From Paraburkholderia sp. PREW-6R (GTDB taxonomy: Bacteria; Pseudomonadota; Gammaproteobacteria; Burkholderiales; Burkholderiaceae): a DNA stretch of 64,000 nt. A program made the position numbers and the translations under genes. This document shows positions 37,830-46,323 of the stretch, in pieces (the first letter of the stretch is position 1; each line of letters begins with the position of its first letter). The notes below the pieces were generated by a model. It did not search any database. It saw only the letters and a program-made list of their open reading frames with translations, and was not told where the DNA came from. The DNA is taken from the NCBI RefSeq assembly GCF_039621805.1, contig NZ_CP155073.1:3348001-3412000 (forward strand), read 5' to 3'.

Positions 37830-38671
37830 AGCTCCAGTCACTCCCGATCGACGGCTACACCGTTGCCGTCCGGACAGTGGGCACGGACGACCCGCAGGCG
37901 CCGGCCATCGTAGCGATGCACGGAATGATGGAGTCGTCGACGGTCTGGCTTCCAGTCGTCGAAAACTTGCTGGATCGCTACCGGTTCCTGCTGGTCGATC
38001 TGCCGTGGAACGGCGCGCAAGGCGACCAGTGGGGCCGCGTGCATACACCGGACACCTGGCTCGCTCTCGCCATCAACGCATTTGACCTGCGACCCGATGC
38101 GTTCGCTGCCCATTCGTTTGGCGCGAACGTGCTGCTCGCCTTCCTCGCGACCCACGGCGCGCCCGGCACGCCGTCTGTCGTGGTGTCGCCGTTCTACAAG
38201 GCGAGGCAAGCGGATTTTTCGTGGGCGCTGCTTCGGCAGTATGTCGGCGAGTTTCCCCGCTTCGTCGAGGAAAGCATGACCCAGCGCGCAGGCGGTCGGC
38301 CGGTTCCGCATGACTGCCTTGCACGCATGATCGAGGCCGCGTGCGACACGTTCGGCGTCGGCAACTGGATGGAGTTCTGGCGGCTGTTCTCGCGTATGCC
38401 GTCACTGAATCTGCGCGCGTTGCCGCAACCCACGCTCGTGATCGCCGGCGCGGATGACTTCTCGTCGCCGCCGGCAGACCAGCGCGCATTGTGTGCCGCC
38501 ATCCGCCAATGCGAACTCGAATTGCTGCCCGGTGCCCGTCACTTTCTGCTCGACAGCCATCGCGACACGATGGCGCAGCTGCTCGCGCGCTTTCTCGCCG
38601 GGCATCTGCCCGATGCGTTAGCGCCCGCCTGTTTCTCCCGGCCAGACGAACACGTCAGCCCAGTCCATTAA
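37826..38671 (+). CDS. alpha/beta hydrolase (possible thioesterase or cyclase)
   Basis: A 281-residue alpha/beta hydrolase: oxyanion segment MHGMMESS, nucleophile elbow AHSFGAN with the catalytic serine near residue 95, an acid in the IAGADDF segment and a His in GARHFLLDSH near the C-terminus. A GTG start overlaps the previous stop (GTGA). In this operon it may release or hydrolyse an acyl chain, or act on an ester made by the flavin monooxygenase at the end of the cluster; both are inferences. Confidence 0.75.
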   Translation: MKLQSLPIDGYTVAVRTVGTDDPQAPAIVAMHGMMESSTVWLPVVENLLDRYRFLLVDLPWNGAQGDQWGRVHTPDTWLALAINAFDLRPDAFAAHSFGANVLLAFLATHGAPGTPSVVVSPFYKARQADFSWALLRQYVGEFPRFVEESMTQRAGGRPVPHDCLARMIEAACDTFGVGNWMEFWRLFSRMPSLNLRALPQPTLVIAGADDFSSPPADQRALCAAIRQCELELLPGARHFLLDSHRDTMAQLLARFLAGHLPDALAPACFSRPDEHVSPVH

Positions 38672-38697
38672 CCGTTCACCCGTTACAGGAAACCCCC

Positions 38698-39684
38698 ATG
38701 ACCACGCCCTTCCAGTTTCAGCGCACTACCGCGATTCTCAAGCCGCGCTTCGAAGGTACCAACATCTGCACGTGGGTCGGCTTCAAGCACGTGATGTATC
38801 TCGTCGAGGAAGCCATTGTCGAACACTTCCGCACGCAGGGTCTTGCGCCACGCCCGCTTTACGAGGACAAAGGCCTGTGCCTCGAGATCGTGAATTCCGA
38901 CGTGCGCATTCTCCACGCCCTCCATCTCGACGACCACGTACAGCTCAACGTGACGCCGCTGACGCGCGACGGCGATACCGAGTTGACGATGTCCGTCGAA
39001 GCGCTGGTTCAACGCGACGGCAAGGACGTGAAGGCCGTAACCGGCAAGGTCAACGTGCTGTTCCGTTTCGACGACAGCACGGTGACGGCCCACGCCGGAC
39101 CCGCCACGCCCGACGATCGCATCAGCCCCTACACGCACACACGCATTCAACGCGGCGAGCGCCGCTCGGTCAGCGGACTCAACCTCTCGCGCGAGCCCGG
39201 CGTCGTGGCCGAAAGCGTGCGCGTTGCGCTTGGCGCCGATAAAACCAACTCGTTCATCTGGAAATGGCACGTGCCGTATTTCTACTGCCATTACAACGAC
39301 CGCATCCAGCATTCGGGCTATTTGCGCCTGATGGAAGAAGTACTCGACCTGTTCGTGGCCGAACGTGGCATCTCGATCCGCACGCTGCTGGAGAACAAGC
39401 GCTGGATTCCGGTCGTGCCTGCAGCGAATCTGCAGATCCTCGACGAAGCGATGATGGAAGAGACGATTTATACCGTCTTCACCGTCGAGGACATCTTCAA
39501 GGCCACCACGTACCGATCGCGCATGGACTGTTACGTCGAACGTCATGGGTCGCTGGTCCACACTGCCACGGGTCATATCACGCACGGCTATGCGGTGATC
39601 GACAGCCGCCGGGACTGGTCGCTTGTCGAGTTCGATCACGACGTGCTTGCGGCCTTGCGCGGCGATCGCGCCGCGAGGGCGTAA
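38698..39684 (+). CDS. double-hotdog acyl thioesterase-like protein
   Basis: A 328-residue protein with two hotdog (4HBT-type) domains in series. The second half contains YNDRIQHSGYLRLMEEV near residue 200, the spaced Asp/His/Gly pattern of hotdog thioesterases, and the first half has a similar GFKHVMYLVEEA helix. Family members hydrolyse acyl-CoA or acyl-ACP thioesters. The gene has an AGGA site upstream and its stop overlaps the ATG of the next gene (TAATG). It is probably the chain-release enzyme; an alternative is a dehydratase-like or isomerase hotdog. Confidence 0.75.
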   Translation: MTTPFQFQRTTAILKPRFEGTNICTWVGFKHVMYLVEEAIVEHFRTQGLAPRPLYEDKGLCLEIVNSDVRILHALHLDDHVQLNVTPLTRDGDTELTMSVEALVQRDGKDVKAVTGKVNVLFRFDDSTVTAHAGPATPDDRISPYTHTRIQRGERRSVSGLNLSREPGVVAESVRVALGADKTNSFIWKWHVPYFYCHYNDRIQHSGYLRLMEEVLDLFVAERGISIRTLLENKRWIPVVPAANLQILDEAMMEETIYTVFTVEDIFKATTYRSRMDCYVERHGSLVHTATGHITHGYAVIDSRRDWSLVEFDHDVLAALRGDRAARA

Positions 39685-40385
39685 TGGCAGCGCTCCCTCC
39701 CACTTTCTTTTTCTCGTTGCGCAGCCCGTATTCCTGGCTGGCCTGGCACGATCTGAAAGTGCGCTATCCGAAGCTGATCAAGCGGCTGCGACTGGTGCCC
39801 TTCTGGGAACCGGACGAGGACAACCAGAACCTGCTGGGCGAACAGGGCCATGCGTTTCTGTACGGCACCATGTCGCGCGAAAAGCATTTGTACATCCTGT
39901 CCGACGTCAAGCGCCTGTGCCGCCAACGCGGATTGCCGGTGTGCTGGCCGGTCGACACCGATCCGCACTGGGAGGTGCCGCATCTTGCCTATCTGGCCGC
40001 CGCCGGGGCGGGAAAGGGGCTGGAGTTCATCGAGGCCGCTTACCACGCGCGCTGGCTGGACGGAGTCGACATCTGCGATCCGCGCAACATGGGCGCGCTT
40101 GCGCCGTCGCTCGGCCTGCCCGCCGGGCTGCTTGCGGATGCGCATGGCGCAGCCGATCTCCGTGCGCTGGGACTGGCGGCGCTGCGCGAGTGCATCGACG
40201 CTCATGCCTTTGGTGTGCCGTTCTTCGTGACGGGCCGTGAACGTTACTGGGGACTGGACCGGCTGCCGGATTTCATCGGCGCGCTGGCCGACGCCGGGCC
40301 GTCGGCTGCCCCGCTCGTTCCCGGGCCCGCGCTGATGGGTTCTCGTGTGAACGCTATCTTCGATCACGCGGGCGGTTGCGGCTAA
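39684..40385 (+). CDS. 2-hydroxychromene-2-carboxylate isomerase / DsbA-fold protein
   Basis: A 233-residue DsbA-like thioredoxin-fold protein. The N-terminal motif FFFSLRSPYSWLA has Ser-Pro-Tyr-Ser where oxidoreductases carry CxxC, as in glutathione-dependent HCCA isomerases (kappa GST-like), and GVPFFVTGRERYWGLDRL near the end matches the family cis-Pro region. Such enzymes use glutathione to isomerise double bonds. In this cluster it might isomerise a polyene or attach a thiol. It is directly followed by the DsrE-like genes, which suggests a role in thiol or persulfide chemistry. Confidence 0.75.
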   Translation: MAALPPTFFFSLRSPYSWLAWHDLKVRYPKLIKRLRLVPFWEPDEDNQNLLGEQGHAFLYGTMSREKHLYILSDVKRLCRQRGLPVCWPVDTDPHWEVPHLAYLAAAGAGKGLEFIEAAYHARWLDGVDICDPRNMGALAPSLGLPAGLLADAHGAADLRALGLAALRECIDAHAFGVPFFVTGRERYWGLDRLPDFIGALADAGPSAAPLVPGPALMGSRVNAIFDHAGGCG

Positions 40386-40400
40386 CTGGAGCAAAGACGC

Positions 40401-40760
40401 ATGACAAACCTAGCACTCTGTCGTCCTCCCACCGTATTGCTGGTGGAGACGCATTCGCCATCGGACTCGCTCGACAGCGACGACTTCCTCGACGTTGCCC
40501 GCACCCTGCTTCGTCGCGGCACCGCCGTCCACCTGCATCTGATGCAGAACGGCGTGCTCTGGATGCAGCGTCGCACGACCAGCCTCACCCGAATCAAGGC
40601 CATGTACGCATCGCAGTTCGACATTACTTGCGACGATGTTTCGCTGGACCTGCGCGGCATACCGCGTTCGGCTGCGGCGTCGCACGTCAGCACGATCGGT
40701 GTGGACGGGTTGATCGAGCTGATGGTCGATCCGTCCGTCAAGACGATCTGGCATTCGTAA
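40401..40760 (+). CDS. DsrE/Tus-like sulfur-relay family protein 1
   Basis: A 119-residue protein with the DsrE fold pattern: a beta strand TVLLVETHSPSD, helix DFLDVARTLLRRG, strand VHLHLMQNGVL, then a cysteine at residue 77 followed by LDLRGI, as in the CxxxxxxRG motif of the family, and the C-terminal DGLIELM...TIWHS. Members move persulfide sulfur between cysteines (DsrEFH, TusBCD). It is the first of three successive genes of this kind. The substrate is unknown. Confidence 0.65.
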   Translation: MTNLALCRPPTVLLVETHSPSDSLDSDDFLDVARTLLRRGTAVHLHLMQNGVLWMQRRTTSLTRIKAMYASQFDITCDDVSLDLRGIPRSAAASHVSTIGVDGLIELMVDPSVKTIWHS

Positions 40761-40780
40761 ATCACAAGGTCACGTCAAGA

Positions 40781-41305
40781 ATGAATGTTCCGCAGCTTTC
40801 CGTCAGTTCGGATAACGAATCACTGGCTCAGTCGGGGCAGCGCGTCGCCGCGCCGAACACGCCGACCCCACCGACCACGAAGCCAAGCCTTTTCTTCGGC
40901 ATGATGGGCACCCCGTTTCAGAGCGAGACGGTGACCTCGTTGTTTCGCATGGTCGACTCGGCGCTGTCCCGCGGGCATCGCGTCACCGTCTGGAATTGCG
41001 GCTATGCCACCGGGTTGTCGCAAGCATCGCTCGTCCGGCCGCCCGATTCGTTTGCAAGCGCCGACGCCGATACGCACTCGGTCACAGGCGACACCGCCCA
41101 CCACCCGACCACGGCTGAAATGATTCAGGCATTGATGCGCCGCTATGGTCCGACCGGCCGCTTCGACTGGCTCGTGTGCCGATATTGCATGGAAGAGCGC
41201 GGCGCGACACAGCAGATTCCCGAAGCCAAGGTGAAGATTCCATTCACATTCCAGCATTACCTGAGCGAGGCCGACGTCTCGCTCGTGCTCGGAGTGAAAT
41301 CGTGA
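40781..41305 (+). CDS. DsrE/TusD-like sulfur-relay family protein 2
   Basis: A 174-residue protein with a flexible N-terminal arm (about 35 residues, Pro/Thr-rich) and a DsrE domain: SLFFGMMGTPFQSET, then HRVTVWNCGYATG and the family signature LVCRYCMEERGA, with cysteines 133 and 136 and the RG pair, the expected persulfide site. It ends VSLVLGVKS. Its stop overlaps the GTG start of the next DsrE-like gene. The ribosome site is weak, so coupling with the preceding gene is likely. In TusD the equivalent cysteine accepts sulfur. Confidence 0.7.
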   Translation: MNVPQLSVSSDNESLAQSGQRVAAPNTPTPPTTKPSLFFGMMGTPFQSETVTSLFRMVDSALSRGHRVTVWNCGYATGLSQASLVRPPDSFASADADTHSVTGDTAHHPTTAEMIQALMRRYGPTGRFDWLVCRYCMEERGATQQIPEAKVKIPFTFQHYLSEADVSLVLGVKS

Positions 41306-41730
41306 ACGCGCCGACCTCTGTGCGCACACGCACCACGAAACGCCGTTCGAAAAGCTCGCTCGCAATCGTCGAGCGCGCGTTTCGCGGCAGCCTGGAGGAG
41401 CAGTACGGCCACATTGTCTGGCTAAGCCGCGTCATGCACGGCATGGGCGCGGCCACTGCTCTGCTTCTCAAGGGCGACACCGTGGCATTCGCCCGCGCAG
41501 GCCAGCCGCGCGTTGCGCTCACCCTCGGCGACTTGCGGATCGACTCTCTCTCCCACTACGAAACCACGATAAACGACCTGCTGCGCGACGGCGTCAGCGT
41601 GTACGCGTGGCAAGCCGATTGTCTACGACGGGGTCTCGCGCCGACAGCGTTGATCCCCGGTGTGGAACGCATCGGCGACGACGCGCTGTCCACGCTGATC
41701 CAGCAGTTCGATTGCGTGTGGTACTGGTGA
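41302..41730 (+). CDS. DsrE/TusC-like sulfur-relay family protein 3
   Basis: A 142-residue protein: basic N-terminal tail, then a DsrE-type domain with YGHIVWLSRVMHGMG, KGDTVAFARAG and VYAWQADCLRRGL (cysteine 107 and the RG pair of the family), ending QQFDCVWYW. The GTG start overlaps the previous stop (GTGA). Together with the two genes before it, this gives a three-gene set like dsrEFH or tusBCD, whose products form a heterohexamer. Having the set inside an acyl-assembly operon is unusual. Confidence 0.65.
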   Translation: MNAPTSVRTRTTKRRSKSSLAIVERAFRGSLEEQYGHIVWLSRVMHGMGAATALLLKGDTVAFARAGQPRVALTLGDLRIDSLSHYETTINDLLRDGVSVYAWQADCLRRGLAPTALIPGVERIGDDALSTLIQQFDCVWYW

Positions 41731-41738
41731 AACACTCA

Positions 41739-42611
41739 ATGACAATGACTCAGAACAACAAACGGTTAGCGCTCTTTCGAACGGACCCGCTGGAGCAGGC
41801 GCACGCCATTTTCGCGGTCAGCGGCACGGACATCTTCGCGCTTGGCCACTATCCCGGCAATCCGATCTATCCCGGCGTACTGGTCGCCGAACGGCTGGCC
41901 GCTCTGGCGCGCGTGCATGCGCAGACGGTGCTGGGGCAATCGGCGACCGCCGTGTCGATCAGGCGAATCCAGTACCTGGATGCGATCGTCGCAGGCGATG
42001 TGGTGGAACTGACCGCGTCGGTGAAGAAGCACACGCGTGACGAAGTCGAACTGGCGACCGTCGCCCGCGTGGGCGAAACGGTGACGACCCGCGCCACGGT
42101 CGTCTGCCGCGCCGGACCGCTGCCTTCGTGCGACGGTCTCCTGTCGTTGCGTGAGTCGCACCAGCAGGGGCGGAGCATCACGCACCGCGACCTGCCGTCT
42201 GTCCTGCCGCATCGCTACCCGTTCCTTCTTCTCGACACGATCGACGATTACGTGGTCGGCAAAACGCTGCGAGCCCGCAAGATCGTCAACCGCGCGTCGC
42301 CACTCTTTGCCGGGCAGCAACCCGCCTCCTATCCGCACGGGCTCGTCATCGAGTCGATCGGACAGGCGGGCATTGCTCTCTACTTTCTTTCGCGCGACGA
42401 CTCGCGGCCGGTCGACATCGTGCTCGGTTCTTTCGGCGACGCGCAGTTTCTCGCCGACGTCCCGTTCGATTCCGTGCTGACTGTCGAAGCGCGAATCGAG
42501 CGTCAACTGGAGAACGGCGTAGTGCTGAGCGGATCCGCGCGGGTCGGCGGGCAAACCGTGGTGAGTGTCGGCACCCTCATCGCGATGATCGCGCCGCCGC
42601 CAGCAGGCTAG
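41739..42611 (+). CDS. double FabZ-like dehydratase (two hotdog domains)
   Basis: A 290-residue fusion of two FabZ-type domains. The first carries FALGHYPGNPIYPGVLVAERLA with both His and Glu; the second starts LPHRYPFLLLDTI and has FAGQQPASYPHGLVIESIGQ, where the His of HFxG is lost but the Glu remains. One active and one degenerate half would give a pseudo-dimer active site, or the His of the second half may be supplied elsewhere. It is the third protein with a dehydratase fold in the operon. The ATG at 41739 is likely; a GTG at 41727 overlapping the previous stop is an alternative. Confidence 0.75.
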   Translation: MTMTQNNKRLALFRTDPLEQAHAIFAVSGTDIFALGHYPGNPIYPGVLVAERLAALARVHAQTVLGQSATAVSIRRIQYLDAIVAGDVVELTASVKKHTRDEVELATVARVGETVTTRATVVCRAGPLPSCDGLLSLRESHQQGRSITHRDLPSVLPHRYPFLLLDTIDDYVVGKTLRARKIVNRASPLFAGQQPASYPHGLVIESIGQAGIALYFLSRDDSRPVDIVLGSFGDAQFLADVPFDSVLTVEARIERQLENGVVLSGSARVGGQTVVSVGTLIAMIAPPPAG

Positions 42612-42665
42612 CGCGCGGCATTGGCCGGTTGCGGCCCAATCTTTCTTTCCAACGAGGATCTAGCC

Positions 42666-43709
42666 ATGCGCATTGAAGGCATTTCGTTTATTCCGGCGTC
42701 GCGCGAAATGCGCAATCAGGACGTGCTGGAAGAGATTCGCAAACATAGCAGGAGTCGCTTCGATGGCGACCTGCACAAAGCGCTCGAATACATCAATTCG
42801 ATGATGGAGGGCACGAAGCTCGAGCGGCGCTTCTGGTTCGCCGACGACGAGCGGCCGCTCGACCTGATGGTCGAAGCCTGCCACCGTGCGATGGCCGACG
42901 CCGGCTGCGCCGCCTCCGATGTCGATCTGCTGATCTATGCGGGCAACTGCAGAGGCTTCATCGAGCCGGGCGACGCGTACTTCGTGGCGCAGGCCCTGGG
43001 CATGGACTCGGTCGATTGCTTCGACGTAGTCGACGCCTGCATGGCCTGGACGCGCAGTTGCGACATCGCGCAAAGCCACTTCGCCGCTGGGCGCTATCGC
43101 CGGGTGCTGGTCGTGAACGCGGAGTCGTACTACGTGCCAGGCGGTGTGTCTTACCCAAGCAATTTCCAGTTGAACAGCCTGCGCGATATCGCGTCCTGCT
43201 TCTCTGCGTATTGCGGCGGCGACTGTGCGTCGGCGACCGTGCTCGGAGCCGGTGGCGAGCCGTGGGAATTCAACTTCTCCTCGATGAAGAGCGGCGTGGA
43301 TCTGTGCACCATTCCGCTTGGCGGATACGAGGGACGCTCACCACCCAGCAAGCGTATCGGGCTCAATGGACTCGGCGCCTTCACGTCGTTCGGCTCGCAG
43401 GTGTTCAACGCCGCGGCGAGCTATATGGTCGACAGCCTGAAGAAACTGCAACCTCACCGTGACGCGATCAAGCTGGTGTTTCCTCACTCAGGCGGCTCGG
43501 TCGACGAGTACCGCAAGTGGGCTGACGAAGCCGGCTTTGGCGATGCCGTGCGGTTCATCTATCCGATGTACGGCAACGTGGGCTCGGCCTCGATTCCCGC
43601 GGCGATTGCATTGCATGCGCTCAGCGGCGATATTTCGCGCGGCGATCAGATCGGATTCTGGGTCGGCAGCTCGGGGATGTCGTTCGTCTCCGCCACGCTG
43701 CGCTTCTGA
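42666..43709 (+). CDS. beta-ketoacyl-ACP synthase III-like (FabH-type) starter enzyme
   Basis: A 347-residue KAS III-like enzyme with the Cys-His-Asn triad: C125 in VVDACMAWTRS, H274 in FPHSGG and N304 in YGNVGSASIP. It starts chains by condensing an acyl-CoA or acyl-ACP starter with malonyl-ACP. The substrate-pocket loop (SSMKSGVDLCTIPLGGYEGRS) differs from FabH. GAGG lies 11 bases before the ATG. It is placed after the sulfur-relay genes and before the malonyl transferase. A role in transferring the finished acyl chain to a nucleophile, as in some FabH-like ester-forming enzymes, is an alternative. Confidence 0.8.
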   Translation: MRIEGISFIPASREMRNQDVLEEIRKHSRSRFDGDLHKALEYINSMMEGTKLERRFWFADDERPLDLMVEACHRAMADAGCAASDVDLLIYAGNCRGFIEPGDAYFVAQALGMDSVDCFDVVDACMAWTRSCDIAQSHFAAGRYRRVLVVNAESYYVPGGVSYPSNFQLNSLRDIASCFSAYCGGDCASATVLGAGGEPWEFNFSSMKSGVDLCTIPLGGYEGRSPPSKRIGLNGLGAFTSFGSQVFNAAASYMVDSLKKLQPHRDAIKLVFPHSGGSVDEYRKWADEAGFGDAVRFIYPMYGNVGSASIPAAIALHALSGDISRGDQIGFWVGSSGMSFVSATLRF

Positions 43710-43717
43710 GGCCCGAC

Positions 43718-44212
43718 ATGCTCACTCCACTGCTGATCTTCGCCGCGCTCATCGACGTGGCGATCGCGCTGCTGCACGTCTACGTCATCGTCAAAGGCCC
43801 GTTCGCCTACCGCCGGTTCGGGGCCGGCGAAAAAATCGCGACGATGGCCGAGCAGGGCTCGCCCTTTCCCGCGCTGCTGACCTCCGGAATCACCCTTGCC
43901 TTCGTGGTGTTTGCCGCTTATTACCTCGCTGCGGCCGGATGGCTGCCGGTGCCGCCGTATCTTCTCGCCGGCCTCGCGGTCATCGCTCTGGTCTTCGTTA
44001 CACGCGCCGTCCTGATCGTGCCGGCCGCCCTCGCAGGACGCAAGCTCACCGCGTTCGACCGCCACACAGCGGCGATCGCGATCGCGATTGGACTGATTCA
44101 CGGCGCGGCGGCACTCCTCTATGCAAGCCACGTCTGCGGCGGAGCGCCCGCGAGCGCGAGCGCCGCCTGTCAGTACATGGCCCGGGCAACACCGCCTGCC
44201 ACCGCCCCCTGA
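43718..44212 (+). CDS. four-helix membrane protein of unknown function
   Basis: A 164-residue membrane protein with four hydrophobic segments (residues about 3-25, 52-74, 80-103 and 116-134) and a small cytoplasmic-like loop RRFGAGEKIATMAEQG. It starts eight bases after the KAS III gene and ends seven bases before the malonyl transferase gene, so it belongs to the operon. I do not recognise a family with certainty. It may help export or membrane anchoring of the product. Confidence 0.65.
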   Translation: MLTPLLIFAALIDVAIALLHVYVIVKGPFAYRRFGAGEKIATMAEQGSPFPALLTSGITLAFVVFAAYYLAAAGWLPVPPYLLAGLAVIALVFVTRAVLIVPAALAGRKLTAFDRHTAAIAIAIGLIHGAAALLYASHVCGGAPASASAACQYMARATPPATAP

Positions 44213-44218
44213 GACATC

Positions 44219-45154
44219 ATGCAAAAGAAGATTGCCTATCTCTTTCCCGGTCAAGGCTCCCAGGCCGTCGGCATGCTCGACAGCTGGACCGGCGACCATG
44301 ACGTGCGCTCCACGATCTCCGATGCCTCCCATGTGCTCGATCGCGATTTGTGGACGCTGATGCATAGCGGCCCCGCCTCTGAACTCAACCGTACCGACAA
44401 TACGCAACCCGTGCTCGTTGCAGCTTCAGTTGCGCTGCTGCGAGCGTGGCAGGCTCGCGGCGGGCCGTCGCCTGCCCTGGCGGCGGGCCACAGCGTCGGC
44501 GAATATACGGCGCTGGTCGCATCCGGCGCGCTGTCGATGCACGACGCGCTGCGCGTGGTGTGTGCTCGCGGAAACGCGATGAGTACCGCCGTGCCGCCCG
44601 GAACCGGCGGCATGGCGGCCGTGATCGGTCTCGACGACGAAACCGTGAAGCGGCTTTGCGCGTCGTGCGCCGAACACGACGTGCTGGCGCCAGCCAACTT
44701 CAATGCGCCAGGCCAGGTTGTCGTCGCCGGTCATGTGGCGGCGTTGGAGCGGCTCGCGCAAAGCGCCCGCGAAGCCGGCGCGAAGATCGTGCTGACCCTC
44801 CCTGTGAGCGGACCGTTTCATTCCACGCTGATGCATCCCGCCACCAAGGCGTTAGGCGGCGCACTCGATACAGCGCAAATCCACGAACCGGCGTTCGCGG
44901 TAGTGCAGAACAGCGATCTGCAGCAGGCGCACGCCGCCGGCATTCGTGACGCGCTCGTCGCCCAACTCGTCCAACCTGTCAGGTGGACCGACACGATCCG
45001 CCTGTTCGAACAGGCGGGTGTCACCCATGTCGTGGAGATGGGCCCGGGAGAAGTCCTCACCAATCTGAGCGCGAGAATCGCCCCTGGCATCCGCTGTCTG
45101 CCAACTGCAACGCCCTCGCTGATGGAGGCCGCGATCGAGGCGGTGAGCTCATGA
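44219..45154 (+). CDS. malonyl-CoA:ACP transacylase (FabD-like)
   Basis: A 311-residue acyltransferase: LFPGQGSQ at residues 8-15, the nucleophile S92 in AGHSVGEYTALV, NFNAPGQVV and a His in SGPFHST around residue 200 are all present, which together fit malonyl specificity. It loads malonate on the cluster ACP. A dedicated FabD copy within the operon suggests the pathway is supplied separately from primary fatty-acid synthesis. It overlaps the adaptor gene start by four bases (ATGATG). Confidence 0.88.
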   Translation: MQKKIAYLFPGQGSQAVGMLDSWTGDHDVRSTISDASHVLDRDLWTLMHSGPASELNRTDNTQPVLVAASVALLRAWQARGGPSPALAAGHSVGEYTALVASGALSMHDALRVVCARGNAMSTAVPPGTGGMAAVIGLDDETVKRLCASCAEHDVLAPANFNAPGQVVVAGHVAALERLAQSAREAGAKIVLTLPVSGPFHSTLMHPATKALGGALDTAQIHEPAFAVVQNSDLQQAHAAGIRDALVAQLVQPVRWTDTIRLFEQAGVTHVVEMGPGEVLTNLSARIAPGIRCLPTATPSLMEAAIEAVSS

Positions 45155-46323
45155 TGCGACACGTGGATTGGCTACCGGGTTTCGCGCGGCCAGGCAGCGC
45201 CGTCACAAGCCGGCTCGCGGCGGCACTCACGCTGACCGGCCTCGGCCTGAGCCTGCTCGCCGCATGCACCGGCAAGGACCCCGCGACGCCTGCCGTGCAG
45301 TCGGTCGTCGCCATTACCGTCCACGCCAGCACGCCGGCTCAGCAGTTCCAGTTTCCCGCCAGCATCGACGCGCGCAATTCCACTGCCTTGTCGTTCCGCA
45401 TCGGCGGGACGATCGTCGAGCGGCGCGTCGGCCTTGGCGCGCGGGTGCGGCCTGGCGACGTGCTGGCGCGCCTCGACGCGTCCGACCTCGAAACACAAGC
45501 GGTGACCGCTCGTGCGCAACTCGTTGCCGCCCGCGCGCACGTCGGCACCATCACGCAACAACTCGAGCGCGACCGCTCGCAGGTGCGCAATCAGCTGATT
45601 TCACAGGCTCAGTTCGAACAGACCAGCGACGCCTACTCGGCCGCCTACGCGCAGCTCGAACAGGCCCGGACCCAGCTGACACTGGCCGAACATCAAATCC
45701 GTTACGCAACCCTCGTCGCCGACCATGCTGGCGTGATCAGCGCCGAGTTCGCCGGGACCGGCCAGAATGTGACGGCCGGCCAGCCTGTCTACAACCTCGT
45801 CTGGGCAGGCGGCATGGACGCCATCTGCGACGTGCCGGAAACGGTTGTCGCCGGATTGCACGCCGGCGACCCTGCCACGATTTCGGTCCTCGCGCTGCCT
45901 GACCAGCCGCTGCGTGCGCGCGTGCGTGAGTTCGCGCCGGCGGCCGATCCACAAACGCGCACCTATCGCGTCAAACTCGGCATCGACGACCCACCCGCGG
46001 CACTGCTCGCCGGCATGACGGCCAGTGTCGCGCTGGCGTCACCGGATAACGACGCGCCACGCACAACCGCTGCCATCTACCGACTGCCGGCCACCGCCCT
46101 GTTCCACGACGGACCGAGCGCCGCACTCTGGATCGTCACCCCTGCCAACCATGTTCTGGAACTGCGGCGCGTGCAGATCGGGCGCTTCGACACCCATACC
46201 ATCGACGTCACCTCGGGATTGAACGAGGGCGAGACAGTCGTCGTGCAAGGCGTGCACACCGTCACGGAAGGACAACCGGTTCGCATCCTCGCGCCACTGC
46301 ATGAGGAGCCCGCGCAACCATGA
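45151..46323 (+). CDS. RND efflux periplasmic adaptor (membrane fusion lipoprotein)
   Basis: A 390-residue periplasmic adaptor with a lipobox (LSLLAACTGKD), a biotinyl/lipoyl-like segment (GTIVERRVGLGARVRPGDVLARLD), a coiled-coil hairpin (residues about 115-165), a second lipoyl half (GVISAEFAGTGQNVTAGQPV) and a beta-barrel domain. It links the inner-membrane pump encoded next to the outer-membrane channel encoded after that. The stop overlaps the pump start (ATGA), so the three form one efflux unit. It is probably for export of the cluster product. Confidence 0.88.
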   Translation: MMRHVDWLPGFARPGSAVTSRLAAALTLTGLGLSLLAACTGKDPATPAVQSVVAITVHASTPAQQFQFPASIDARNSTALSFRIGGTIVERRVGLGARVRPGDVLARLDASDLETQAVTARAQLVAARAHVGTITQQLERDRSQVRNQLISQAQFEQTSDAYSAAYAQLEQARTQLTLAEHQIRYATLVADHAGVISAEFAGTGQNVTAGQPVYNLVWAGGMDAICDVPETVVAGLHAGDPATISVLALPDQPLRARVREFAPAADPQTRTYRVKLGIDDPPAALLAGMTASVALASPDNDAPRTTAAIYRLPATALFHDGPSAALWIVTPANHVLELRRVQIGRFDTHTIDVTSGLNEGETVVVQGVHTVTEGQPVRILAPLHEEPAQP

